In this document: piece after piece, positions 8,379 through 17,258 of the stretch
How positions within the stretch are numbered: the first letter of the stretch is position 1
Layout: each line of letters opens with the position of its first letter
DNA from: Bifidobacteriaceae bacterium
GTDB taxonomy: Bacteria; Actinomycetota; Actinomycetes; Actinomycetales; Bifidobacteriaceae
Direction: 5' to 3'
NCBI GenBank assembly: GCA_022651005.1
Contig: JALCQD010000003.1
Coordinates: 186,001 to 250,000 of the forward strand
DNA: 64,000 nucleotides
Translations under genes and position numbers: made by a program
The notes under the pieces: generated by a model
What the model was told of the DNA's origin: nothing
The model's database searches: none
Seen by the model: the letters and a program-made list of their open reading frames with translations, nothing else

Positions 8379-10808
8379 ATGACTGATTCCATCTCGGCGC
8401 TCAATCTTGAAGCGGGGCAAGTTGTGGGGGGCTATACGCTCGTTTCCCGGCTCGGCGGCGGCGCGATGGGAACCGTATGGACCGTGCACGACGATGCCGG
8501 ACAAACCTTCGCCATGAAGATTCTGCGGGACTCGCTCAGCGACGATTCCGGAACCTTGGATACCGCTTCAGGAGAATTCACGGCGACCGGACGCGGAATT
8601 CCCGACGAGCAGCGCGAACAGATCACGGCCCGCGAGCGCTTGCGTCGTGAGGCGCTGGCGCTGAGCCGCGTACGTCACCCAGGCGTCGCATCGATTGTGG
8701 ATATGGAACTCGACGATGCCTTAGCCTTCATCGTCACGGAGTTGATTGACGGCGATAATCTGCGCGAGGACGTGGCGGCCAATGGCGCCTACACGGGCGA
8801 GGATTTGGAATTGCTGACGGAGAAGCTCTCGTCGGCGGTGGCTGCCGTTCACAAGGCGGGGATTATTCACCGTGATATCAAGCCCATGAACGTCATGATT
8901 TCGGCCACAGGCCCCGTTTTGGTTGATTTCGGCATCGCCATGGGCGAGGGGGAAAGTCACGTCACGCGCACTGGATTGGTGATGGGAACCCCAGGTTTCA
9001 TTGCTCCCGAGGTGATTGAGGGATCGGAATCAGACGAGGCAACCGACTGGTGGTCCGTAGCGTCAGTGCTGGCCTTCGCCGCAACCGGCAAACCTGTTTT
9101 TGGCACGAAGCCCATTATGGCGGTACTCGAGCGAGAGGCATCCGGCAACGCTGACCTTCAGGGGCTGCCACCGCGCACAGCTAAAGCTTTTACTTCTGCG
9201 TTGAGTCCTCATCGCGAGGAGCGGATTTCCATCGGTCAGCTGCTTTCTGTGGTGCGGCAGGACGCCCTGGAGAGTTCCGGCCTCGGCGCTGGAGCAATCG
9301 GCGCGACAGCGGGGCCGGGAACCGGAACCGGCGTACTGCCGAATATCCCGTTGCCGCCACGGCCCGAGGCTTCCACCGAAACCTCCGGATTCCCTGCGCT
9401 CTCCAAAAATACTGACGCGGACGGATCACAGAAGTCAGCCGACGACGCAGCGCATGGAACTGGGGTGGTGCGCCCTTTTGACGAGGACTCTACCGGCTTC
9501 GGCGGGAGCGGCGTGCCCTTGCCGCCTCCCTCGGCCTCATTGGCACCCACTGCCGGCACCCCGCAATCACGCACCAGCCTGAGATCGCAATGGACGCACA
9601 CCCCAGGTGACGAGGCCAACGCAATACCAAACTCTGCTGCAGACTCGGCGGCCCCGGACGAACTTGCCACCACCGCTTTGAGCGGCGCGGACCTTCAAGG
9701 AACACGAGCGCTTAGCACCACCAGCAATGACGTACCCGGCGGAACTCGCGTGATGCCCCAAGGTGCGGTTCCGACTACCGTGCTCGAGCAGTCGGACGGC
9801 ACACCAACCACCGCCATGACTACCGCCGTGACTCCGCCCGACACGAATACAGCTCCTGGGGATTCCTATCCAAACAGCGCTCTCAGTCAACTACGCCAAC
9901 CGCTGCCCGACGGGGCGACCGTGGCGATGCCGCCAGCCCAGCAAACTTATGATGTCAACGATTATCCGCCTCCGGAACTCTTCCCCGCGCCCGTTGTCCC
10001 GCCTCGGGAGATCATGCAGCAGCAAGTACGGGCACGGTTCGGCGGATCTGGAAAGATGCTGGCAAATCTCCTCGCTGTGCCGATCGCGCTCATGTGCGCA
10101 TGGCTTCCTGCGGGAGGAGCCATCATCGCCCTAGTAATCATCTGCCTCGCTGCCGCACGCGGATACTCGGTTCATGCCCAGCTCCAGCGCGAATCGAAAC
10201 GCGGCGGCGAGAAAAAGCGCTTCGATGGGGCCGTCAGCGTACTGAGCTCTCCGGTCCACCTTGCGCACGCCCTCATTGCGACTCTGCCGAAAGCGGTGCT
10301 GTGGGCGCTGTTGTACACGCTGGCGAATCTGCTCGCCATCACGCTGGCAAATCCCACCACGGTGACGAGCGGCATCACGCTGTTTTCGCGTACTTTCACC
10401 TTCGGTATGCTCGCTGGATCTCCACGTACGCTCAGCGGGATTGTGCTGGGGCTCTCGGCCGCTGTGGCGTGGCTTGCGAACACGGCCATAGGATCCGCTC
10501 CCTCACCCGTGGCGACAGGATTCGCTTCCGCGTGGAATTCCCTGCGACGGGGCATCGCAAAAGTAGCCGATCCAGAGGCAGGCATGACCGATGTTTCAGC
10601 AATACCCTCTGCTGCCGCTTCTTATGACACTGCCGGAAATCCTTTGGCGACGCCAGAAGGAGCGGAATCTTCTCGGCCGAGGTCGAAGAGATCTGCGATG
10701 GGCGTGACGCTCCTCATCGTGCTCATCGCCGGGGTCGTGGCGGCGGTGACGATGTTTCTTGTGGCACCAACCATCGATTGGTCACCCATCGTGACGCTAG
10801 AAGCGTGA
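8379..10808 (+). CDS. Membrane serine/threonine protein kinase (PknB-like catalytic domain)
   Basis: The catalytic domain occupies residues about 19-290. It has the glycine loop LGGGAMG, lysine K47 in AMKIL, the catalytic loop HRDIKPMN with D166, DFG at 183, and a GTPGFIAPE activation segment, so it should be active. Residues about 300-540 are a long Pro/Thr/Ala-rich linker. The C-terminal part has about four hydrophobic segments (near residues 561-590, 637-660, 684-704 and 771-797). There is no PASTA domain, so this is not the cell-wall-sensing PknB. The kinase domain would face the cytoplasm. The ATG follows AAGAAT by 6 nt, so the transcript may be leaderless; AAAGGT just upstream is a poor Shine-Dalgarno. 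Substrates are unknown. Confidence 0.9.
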   Translation: MTDSISALNLEAGQVVGGYTLVSRLGGGAMGTVWTVHDDAGQTFAMKILRDSLSDDSGTLDTASGEFTATGRGIPDEQREQITARERLRREALALSRVRHPGVASIVDMELDDALAFIVTELIDGDNLREDVAANGAYTGEDLELLTEKLSSAVAAVHKAGIIHRDIKPMNVMISATGPVLVDFGIAMGEGESHVTRTGLVMGTPGFIAPEVIEGSESDEATDWWSVASVLAFAATGKPVFGTKPIMAVLEREASGNADLQGLPPRTAKAFTSALSPHREERISIGQLLSVVRQDALESSGLGAGAIGATAGPGTGTGVLPNIPLPPRPEASTETSGFPALSKNTDADGSQKSADDAAHGTGVVRPFDEDSTGFGGSGVPLPPPSASLAPTAGTPQSRTSLRSQWTHTPGDEANAIPNSAADSAAPDELATTALSGADLQGTRALSTTSNDVPGGTRVMPQGAVPTTVLEQSDGTPTTAMTTAVTPPDTNTAPGDSYPNSALSQLRQPLPDGATVAMPPAQQTYDVNDYPPPELFPAPVVPPREIMQQQVRARFGGSGKMLANLLAVPIALMCAWLPAGGAIIALVIICLAAARGYSVHAQLQRESKRGGEKKRFDGAVSVLSSPVHLAHALIATLPKAVLWALLYTLANLLAITLANPTTVTSGITLFSRTFTFGMLAGSPRTLSGIVLGLSAAVAWLANTAIGSAPSPVATGFASAWNSLRRGIAKVADPEAGMTDVSAIPSAAASYDTAGNPLATPEGAESSRPRSKRSAMGVTLLIVLIAGVVAAVTMFLVAPTIDWSPIVTLEA

Positions 10809-10898
10809 AGAGGCTCTCCCACAAAAGCGGTAACTATGGCTAGTATTGTCAAGGATTATCTGCCGCAGTGACGGCACCACTCGAATAAGGATGAGGCA

Positions 10899-11861
10899 AT
10901 GGCAAAGAGACCCTCGAAGCAACAGCTCGAACGCGAGGCGGCAGCCCGCAGGGAGCAGCAGGCGAAGGACCGCAAGAATCAGACGATTATCGGCGTTGTT
11001 GTGGTCGTGGTCCTGGCGCTCGTGCTCGGCATAGCCGGCTTCTTCATCTGGAAGGCAAACCAGCCTGCCACAACCGCCACCGCACAAGAGGCAAAGGCCG
11101 CCGTATCAAAGGTGAGCTCCAAGCCCTCCGCGGCCGGCAGCGAATTCGGTTTCCTGCTTTCGAAGGACGGCATCAACAAGCCCATCAGTGACGTCCCCAC
11201 GGTGCAGGTCTACATGGACTTCATCTGCCCGGCGTGCGGTTCCACGGATCGTGAGCTCGCCCCCACGTGGAAGAAGCTCTTGAACGCGGGTCAAATCAAC
11301 CTCGAAATCCACCCAGATGCCTTCCTCGATGCGAGCAGCTCCGATCAGTACTCCACGCGTGCCGCGTCCGCAGTGACGTACGTGGCACAGAACGACCCAG
11401 ACCACGTGCTGGCGTTCATCACCAATCTGTACGCCGAGAAGTTCCAGCCGCAGGAAGCCTCAAACTACCGTTCTGTGTCTGACGATGCCATCGCCGAGCA
11501 GGCAGTGAAGGCTGGTGTGAGCGAAAAGGTCGCGAAGGCGGCCATCGGTGGAACATACGCGGATTGGGTCACCGCCGTGTCCAAGTACACCCCGTTGCGC
11601 AAGGCAGTGCAGCACCCCAGCGGCGACTACAAGGGCCAGATGACGACGCCGACTCTCCTCATCAACGGCCACTTCTGGGATGTGTCCGACGCCTACAGCA
11701 GCACGGGCAGTCTCAAGACGGCATTCATCAGCGCCATGGGACTCACCGCAGCGCAGGTGGGCGATGCCTCTGCAAAGCCCACCATTGGCAGCACGAAGAC
11801 GCCAGCGTTCCCGACGGTAAGTTCGAGCAGCTCGAGTTCGTCTGATTCGTCTTCCAAGTAA
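10899..11861 (+). CDS. Membrane-anchored DsbA-like thioredoxin-fold protein
   Basis: This 320-residue protein has a cytoplasmic basic N-terminus, one transmembrane segment at about residues 28-50, and an extracytoplasmic thioredoxin fold of the DsbA/DsbG type. The redox motif CPAC lies in MDFICPACG. The cis-Pro-like segment is TTPTLLING, and the C-terminus is a Ser-rich tail. Known for the family: formation or isomerisation of disulfides in exported proteins. A good Shine-Dalgarno (AAGGATGAGG) precedes the ATG. It lies 90 bp after the kinase gene and may be cotranscribed with it. A strong hairpin follows. Confidence 0.88.
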   Translation: MAKRPSKQQLEREAAARREQQAKDRKNQTIIGVVVVVVLALVLGIAGFFIWKANQPATTATAQEAKAAVSKVSSKPSAAGSEFGFLLSKDGINKPISDVPTVQVYMDFICPACGSTDRELAPTWKKLLNAGQINLEIHPDAFLDASSSDQYSTRAASAVTYVAQNDPDHVLAFITNLYAEKFQPQEASNYRSVSDDAIAEQAVKAGVSEKVAKAAIGGTYADWVTAVSKYTPLRKAVQHPSGDYKGQMTTPTLLINGHFWDVSDAYSSTGSLKTAFISAMGLTAAQVGDASAKPTIGSTKTPAFPTVSSSSSSSSDSSSK

Positions 11862-11884
11862 GAGCACCTCACCTATTAGGTGAG

Positions 11885-11928
11885 AAAGTGGGGCGCGCGA
11901 CGCGCTGAACGTCACCCGCCCCACTTTT
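11885..11928 (+). terminator. Intrinsic terminator after the DsbA-like gene
   Basis: An 11-bp perfect inverted repeat (AAAGTGGGGCG / CGCCCCACTTT) ends in TTTT on the plus strand and lies 24 bp after the stop codon. The left end of the stem also supplies A-rich sequence for the opposite strand. Confidence 0.8.
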
Positions 11929-11979
11929 CCACAAGTTTCGGTATGCTAGTAAATCGACTGCGATAATAGCGCAGCAATT

Positions 11980-12053
11980 GCCTCCTTAGCTCAGTTGGCC
12001 AGAGCATCGCTCTTGTAAAGCGAGGGTCGTCAGTTCGAATCTGACAGGAGGCT
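11980..12053 (+). tRNA. tRNA-Thr (anticodon TGT)
   Basis: The cloverleaf folds by eye. The acceptor arms are GCCTCCT / AGGAGGC and the D stem is GCTC/GAGC. The anticodon stem is TCGCT/AGCGA with loop CTTGTAA, and the T arm is GTCAG-TTCGAAT-CTGAC. The discriminator is T, and the CCA end is encoded (12054-12056). Anticodon TGT reads ACA and ACG and related Thr codons. No integrase or duplicated 3' end is visible nearby. Confidence 0.95.
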
Positions 12054-12142
12054 CCATTCCCACCCCTGCCCCTCAAAATCCACAGAAGTTTCAGCATCGT
12101 CATATCCCCAGAAATCCTCAATGAGCTGCTAATAATGGGCCT

Positions 12143-13570
12143 ATGAGAAGAACGTCCCCGCTTTCACGTGTTCTGGAAATAATTTTGTTGACGTTCGGTA
12201 CGCTTATCGTCACCGTACTGGCATCGAGCGTCGTCCTCGCACGCCTCACAGGAACCGTGTGGTGGTTAGCACTTCTCATTCCGGCCTTCATCGCCATCAA
12301 TATCGTTCCGGGCTTGCCGCGACACTTCCCCAAGCGATCAAGGACGAGGAACGCGCGCCTGAGCGTCACGCACCACGGAGTCGAGGCGCTGCGAATTTTT
12401 CTATGGTCCTCGCTCCTTGGCGCGGCACTCCACATATACTTAGCCGTTACGCTTCTGCCCGAGCAATGGACAACGTGGGCCGCAAGTCTCGCCGCATGCG
12501 TCGCAGTGGAATTCGTGGTGTTCCTGAATGGAATTGTGTCGGTATATGTGTCGAGCACACAGCTCGGCGTACGTCAGCGCGTCATTGGGATTCTTCTCGG
12601 ATGGATTCCACTCGTCAACGTCGGAGCCCTTATCTGGATCATCAGAACCACCGCCCGCGAAGTCACCACGGAGCAGAACAAGCTGCTTCTCGACGAACAA
12701 CGTCGGGATCTGAAGGTGTGCAATACTCGCTACCCTCTTCTCCTCGTGCACGGCGTCTTTTTCCGAGATACGCCGCTCCTCAACTATTGGGGCCGTATCC
12801 CCGACGAGCTCATTGCAAACGGAGCCGAAGTGTATTACGGCAACCATGAATCAGCGTCATCCGTGCAGGACGCGGCACGGGAGCTCAACGAGCGCATCAA
12901 GGACATCGTGGCCACCACGGGCTGTTCTAAGGTCAACGTCATCGCCCATTCAAAGGGCGGACTCGACGTGCGCTGGGCCGCTAGCTGCCTGGACGCCGCT
13001 CCCCTCATCGCCTCCATCACCACCATCAACACTCCCCATCGCGGATGCGGTTTTGCGGAATACCTCCTCGAGAAAATTCCCGTCTCGCAACAGGAGTCCC
13101 TGGCCTCCGCCTACAACGCCGCGGCCCTGCACGCGGGAGACGCTCACCCAGATTTTCTTGCAGCCGTCCACGATCTCACCACCTCGCGCTGCGAAGAGCT
13201 CACCCAGCGCATGGACTCAGAAGAAGCGCTCCGGCGAAACGACGGCAACAACGGCAACAACGATGGCCATATCCCGTATGACGACATTTTCTGCCAATCA
13301 GTCGGCTCCAAGCTGGTACGCGCAGCGAGCGGAAAATTCCCGCTGAACTTCACGCACCCTCTTGTGAAGTGGTTCGATGGCCCAAACGACGGCCTTGTTA
13401 GCGAGACTTCCTTTTCGTGGGGCGAGAACTACACCTTCCTCACGCCTACCAAGCATCGGGGCATCTCCCACGCCGACATGATCGACCTCGACAGGGAAAA
13501 CATCCCGGGATTCGACGTCCGCGAATTTTACGTTCGTCTCGTCTCCGGGCTTCGCGAGCGCGGGCTATAA
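12143..13570 (+). CDS. Membrane-anchored alpha/beta-hydrolase (triacylglycerol lipase-like)
   Basis: This 475-residue protein has about four or five hydrophobic segments in residues 10-180, then an alpha/beta-hydrolase domain. The domain has the oxyanion segment LLLVHGVFF and the nucleophile elbow AHSKGG with Ser about 270. After it come TINTPHRG and a C-terminal region with candidate acid and His residues (FDGPNDGLV, HRGISHAD). Known relatives are lipases and esterases of the LipA/EstA kind. I infer hydrolysis of lipid or ester substrates at the membrane; the substrate is unknown. No Shine-Dalgarno is seen, and AATAAT (12131-12136) ends 6 nt before the ATG, so the mRNA may be leaderless. Confidence 0.8.
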   Translation: MRRTSPLSRVLEIILLTFGTLIVTVLASSVVLARLTGTVWWLALLIPAFIAINIVPGLPRHFPKRSRTRNARLSVTHHGVEALRIFLWSSLLGAALHIYLAVTLLPEQWTTWAASLAACVAVEFVVFLNGIVSVYVSSTQLGVRQRVIGILLGWIPLVNVGALIWIIRTTAREVTTEQNKLLLDEQRRDLKVCNTRYPLLLVHGVFFRDTPLLNYWGRIPDELIANGAEVYYGNHESASSVQDAARELNERIKDIVATTGCSKVNVIAHSKGGLDVRWAASCLDAAPLIASITTINTPHRGCGFAEYLLEKIPVSQQESLASAYNAAALHAGDAHPDFLAAVHDLTTSRCEELTQRMDSEEALRRNDGNNGNNDGHIPYDDIFCQSVGSKLVRAASGKFPLNFTHPLVKWFDGPNDGLVSETSFSWGENYTFLTPTKHRGISHADMIDLDRENIPGFDVREFYVRLVSGLRERGL

Positions 13571-13659
13571 GGTCTATTGAGCAGTAAATCTGTGTCAATA
13601 TCGCCCGAAATCACAAAGGGTTACTGCGCGTATCACCGCTTCGCATCTATCGTTTAACT

Positions 13660-14604
13660 ATGAGTACGCACACAGAAATCACGACAACGGATCCGGAACC
13701 CGCCCGCCGCATCATTCCTCATCTTGCAAAGTGGAACACCGTGGTGACCATCGGTGACTCGGTGGATGAGGGCTTGTGGGACTCTGTTGATCCCGAATTG
13801 GACCTCACCAAACTCGAGGCGCAGCAGGAGTATGCCGACGCTCCTGTTTTCGGTTGGGCCGATCGGCTGGCGGCGCATATTTCCCGCCATCGCGCGCAGG
13901 CAACTCCCCCGCTCCCACCCGTGGACTATGCCAATATTGCGGTGCGCGGCAAACTCATCAAGTACATTGTGGAGACCGAAATCCCGCAGGCTCTTGCGCT
14001 TAAGCCTGATTTGGTCATCATGGATGGCGGCGGCAATGACATCCTGCGCCCCGGCACCAGCATTGACCAAGTGATTCACTATTTCGAATACGGCCTCACG
14101 CAGATTCGTGCCACCGGTTCCGACGTCATCATTCTCATGCCTTCTCAGCCGGGCGGCTCGCTGCTGAGTCTCACGCGCGCGAAGTCTGCCGATTACACAG
14201 CGCGCCTGCACTCGCTCGCCAACCGCTATGACTGCTACATCGTGGATCTGTGGGACTACCCGAATCTTGTGGATGCGCGTCTGTGGAGTCAGGATCGCAT
14301 TCATCCCACTCCCGAATGCCACGAGCGCATTGCTCAGATCGCATTGCTTGGCCTGGGTCTGCCCGCCGACCCCGCGTGGGCGGACGGCAGCCTGCGGCGT
14401 CGCCTCCCCGGGGCCCTTCAGCCGCTCCCCGAGCGCGTGCACGAGAACGCCGAATGGTTCAAGAGTTACGTGCTGCCGTGGGTGGACCGCCGTCTGCACG
14501 GCGTCAGCTCCGGTGATAATCGCGCGGGAAAGCGCCCCGTTCCCACACCCATGCCCGCCAGCGAGCCACACCCTGGCAGTTCTCTGCTGCATCAGGGAGA
14601 ATAG
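13660..14604 (+). CDS. SGNH/GDSL-family hydrolase
   Basis: This 314-residue soluble protein has the SGNH blocks in order: GDSVDEG (block I, Ser nucleophile), a Gly/Arg block (NIAVRGK), GGGND (block III, Asn) and DRIHPT (block V, Asp and His). The family includes esterases, lipases and carbohydrate deacetylases. No signal peptide is seen, so the enzyme is probably cytoplasmic. The substrate cannot be told. TATCGT ends 6 nt before the ATG and there is no Shine-Dalgarno, which suggests leaderless translation. The C-terminal 40 residues are Pro-rich and probably disordered. Confidence 0.85.
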   Translation: MSTHTEITTTDPEPARRIIPHLAKWNTVVTIGDSVDEGLWDSVDPELDLTKLEAQQEYADAPVFGWADRLAAHISRHRAQATPPLPPVDYANIAVRGKLIKYIVETEIPQALALKPDLVIMDGGGNDILRPGTSIDQVIHYFEYGLTQIRATGSDVIILMPSQPGGSLLSLTRAKSADYTARLHSLANRYDCYIVDLWDYPNLVDARLWSQDRIHPTPECHERIAQIALLGLGLPADPAWADGSLRRRLPGALQPLPERVHENAEWFKSYVLPWVDRRLHGVSSGDNRAGKRPVPTPMPASEPHPGSSLLHQGE

Positions 14605-14655
14605 GGGAAGATAGAGAGAAGAATGCTTGATTTTCAGCGAGACACAGGAGACGCA

Positions 14656-16293
14656 ATGATGTCAACGCCGCGCACAGCCTACCTTGCCGGCAGCGGGAGC
14701 GGAAACGGTACCGGGCCCACGGGACACGGTCGCCGCTGGACGCCGCGTCACTTCATTCGCCGCCGTCGTCTGCGCGTCATTGCGGCCGCGGTTGTCGTTT
14801 TGGCGGTGGCGCTGGCTGGCTTCTTCCTCAACGTGCGCAAGTCCGTGGCTCTCGAGGTCAACGGAAAAACACAGCACGTCACCACCTATGCCTCCAGCGT
14901 GAACGAGCTGCTCAAGGAGCAGGACGTCACCACGAAGACCCACGATCAGGTGGAGTCGACGTCGGGTGACTGGCTTGCCGACCATGCCGTGGTCACTGTG
15001 CGCGAGGCGTATCAGGTCACGCTGTCTATCGATGGCAAGCAAATTCCCTATTGGACTGTTGCCAAGTCGATGAGCCAGCTCGCCGGCTTCTTCGAGACCT
15101 CGCAAAAGGATGCCAAAAAGGTCACCGTCAATATTACGAACGTGTACAACCAGCTCACCGGTGGCCTTGTCATCGACAAAAAGGGCCCGGTGACGGTGAT
15201 TGCCGACGGCAAGAAATCCATTGCTCCCGACGGCGAGCTCACGGCCGCCTCCATCCTTGATTCCAAGGGCATCACTTTGGGCAAGGAGGACCGCGTGGGC
15301 GTGGAGAAGGACGGCTCGAAAACGATTCTGCGCGTTCAGCGTGTGACGCATGGCACCACGAAGCGCAATGTTGCCGTGGCGTACCAGAAGGTCACCGTCG
15401 AGGATCCAGACCTCGAGAAAGGCTCCACCGAGGTTCGCCAGCAGGGCAAGAACGGCGTGAAAACCGAGACACTGTCGGTGACGTATGTGGACGGCAAGGC
15501 AGAGACCGAAGTAGTCACCGGTTCCACCACAACGACCATGCCCACCGAAGAGATCATCGCCGTAGGCACCAAGCCGAAGGCAACACCGAAAGACAATTCG
15601 GATTCGAGCGATTCTTCCGACTCCTCTGATTCCAAGTCCGACTCCGATTCTGACTCGGACAGCAGCGACAGCAGTTCTGGTTCGAGCGATTCCACAAGCA
15701 AGGATTCGACGGCAGACTCGAACAGCAGCAGCACTTCGAAGAAGTCCACAGACTCAGATTCGACGGCGACGCCAAAGTCCGACACCACCACGAAGAAGAA
15801 GTCGTCCACGGACTCCAAGTCCGACTCGTCCAGCACCACCAAGAAACAAACGACAACAGCACCAAAGACCACCACGACCCCTAAAAAGACAACCACACCC
15901 AAAAAGACCACGGCTCCGAAGACGACCACCACGCCGAAGAAGTCCACCACCACATCGAGTTCCTCCTCCAGCTCGGCAGGTCATCTCACCCCATCTGAGG
16001 CGCAATCGCTGGCCAAGGGCATGATGAAGGACATCTACGGTTGGGGAACGAGCGAGTACAACTGCCTCGTCACGTTGTGGAATCACGAGTCCGGCTGGCG
16101 GTGGAACGCCGACAACCCGTACTCCGACGCCTATGGCATCCCACAGGCGCTGCCCGGGTCCAAGATGGGAGTCGGTTGGCACGATAACGCCGCCGTCCAG
16201 ATTCAATGGGGACTGAGCTACATCAAGAATCGATACGGTTACGGAACCCCTTGCAAAACCTGGACTGTATGGCAGAAGCAGGGATGGTATTAA
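14656..16293 (+). CDS. Rpf-like cell-wall hydrolase: DUF348, G5 and transglycosylase-like domains
   Basis: Modules in order: a basic N-terminus with one transmembrane/signal segment (about residues 38-58), then ubiquitin-like DUF348 repeats (ALEVNGK, VTLSIDGK, VTVIADGK). A G5 domain follows around residues 220-300, then a long Ser/Asp and Thr/Pro/Lys linker suited to crossing the wall. The C-terminal domain has WNHESGW with likely catalytic Glu 478. RpfB of mycobacteria has the same front half but a different lytic domain. I infer peptidoglycan cleavage linked to growth. The start was set at 14656 because AGGAG lies 5 nt upstream; an in-frame ATG at 14623 is possible. The rpf-rsmA-ispE order is conserved in actinobacteria. 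Confidence 0.85.
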   Translation: MMSTPRTAYLAGSGSGNGTGPTGHGRRWTPRHFIRRRRLRVIAAAVVVLAVALAGFFLNVRKSVALEVNGKTQHVTTYASSVNELLKEQDVTTKTHDQVESTSGDWLADHAVVTVREAYQVTLSIDGKQIPYWTVAKSMSQLAGFFETSQKDAKKVTVNITNVYNQLTGGLVIDKKGPVTVIADGKKSIAPDGELTAASILDSKGITLGKEDRVGVEKDGSKTILRVQRVTHGTTKRNVAVAYQKVTVEDPDLEKGSTEVRQQGKNGVKTETLSVTYVDGKAETEVVTGSTTTTMPTEEIIAVGTKPKATPKDNSDSSDSSDSSDSKSDSDSDSDSSDSSSGSSDSTSKDSTADSNSSSTSKKSTDSDSTATPKSDTTTKKKSSTDSKSDSSSTTKKQTTTAPKTTTTPKKTTTPKKTTAPKTTTTPKKSTTTSSSSSSSAGHLTPSEAQSLAKGMMKDIYGWGTSEYNCLVTLWNHESGWRWNADNPYSDAYGIPQALPGSKMGVGWHDNAAVQIQWGLSYIKNRYGYGTPCKTWTVWQKQGWY

Positions 16294-16304
16294 AGTGTCT
16301 CCTT

Positions 16305-17258
16305 GTGACTAAAACACAAGAGGCGGAAACCCACCTTCTCGGCGCCTCCGATATTCAGCGCATTGCCGCAAGCATCGGAGTCACGCCGACGAAAAAGCTC
16401 GGTCAGAATTTCATGATTGACCCGGGCACAGTGCGCCGCATTGCACGCACGGCGCACGTGGGCAGCGATTCCGCGCACACGCAGGTGGTGGAGGTAGGCC
16501 CCGGCCTGGGTTCTCTCACACTTGCGCTGCTCGAGGCGGGAGCACACGTTCACGCCGTGGAGATTGACACGACCCTTGCACAGCAGCTGCCGCTCACCGT
16601 GGAGCGGTACGCGCCCCACGCCAGCACAGAGCAACGTCTTGCAGTGATCACCAGGGACGCTCTCAAGGTCACCGCAGAGGACTTCCACGCAACGACAGGC
16701 CTCGATACTGCAGAACCCTTTGCCCTCGTCTCCAACCTTCCGTACAACGTGGCCACGCCGATTCTCCTGACGTTCCTCGAGCGCTTCGCGGGCCTCTCCA
16801 GCGCAGTGGTGCTAGTGCAGAACGAGGTGGCGGAACGCCTCACTGCAGCACCCGGGAGCAAGATCTATGGCTCGCCCAGCGTGAAGCTCGCGTGGTACGG
16901 AAAGGCGCAAAAGGCAGGAATGGTGGGCCGCAATGTGTTCTGGCCGGTTCCCAACGTCGATTCCTCTCTCGTGGAATTCACTCGTTTCACCCCCGAGCAA
17001 GCGGGAGCCTCTCGCCCTGCAGCGCTGAAGGCACTGACGTTTGAGCTCATCGACGCCGCCTTCGCCCAGCGTCGCAAGACGTTGCGAGCCGCCCTCAAAG
17101 GGCACGCGAGCGCTGAGCAGATTGCCACTGCGGGCATCGAGCCCACGCTGCGGGGAGAGAAACTCACCGTTGACGATTTTGTGGCAATTGCGCGCGAGGT
17201 CGCGAAGGCGGCTCCGACGGATGAATCCACTGACACCGTCGGCAAGGAGGAACAATGA
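16305..17258 (+). CDS. rsmA: 16S rRNA (adenine(1518)-N(6)/adenine(1519)-N(6))-dimethyltransferase
   Basis: This is the KsgA/RsmA enzyme, which dimethylates two adjacent adenines near the 3' end of 16S rRNA during small-subunit assembly. Visible motifs are KLGQNFMID near the N-terminus, the SAM loop VEVGPGLGSLT, the acidic AVEID, and the catalytic NLPYN. Length (about 318 aa) is normal. The GTG at 16305 gives an N-terminus (MTKTQ...HLLGASDI) like bifidobacterial relatives; an ATG at 16284 overlapping the rpf stop is the alternative. Its end overlaps the ispE start by 4 nt (ATGA), so translation is coupled. Confidence 0.95.
   Translation: MTKTQEAETHLLGASDIQRIAASIGVTPTKKLGQNFMIDPGTVRRIARTAHVGSDSAHTQVVEVGPGLGSLTLALLEAGAHVHAVEIDTTLAQQLPLTVERYAPHASTEQRLAVITRDALKVTAEDFHATTGLDTAEPFALVSNLPYNVATPILLTFLERFAGLSSAVVLVQNEVAERLTAAPGSKIYGSPSVKLAWYGKAQKAGMVGRNVFWPVPNVDSSLVEFTRFTPEQAGASRPAALKALTFELIDAAFAQRRKTLRAALKGHASAEQIATAGIEPTLRGEKLTVDDFVAIAREVAKAAPTDESTDTVGKEEQ

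Noticed and set aside
11980-12143. Integrated element at the tRNA-Thr
   Set aside because: No integrase, no direct repeat of the tRNA end nearby.
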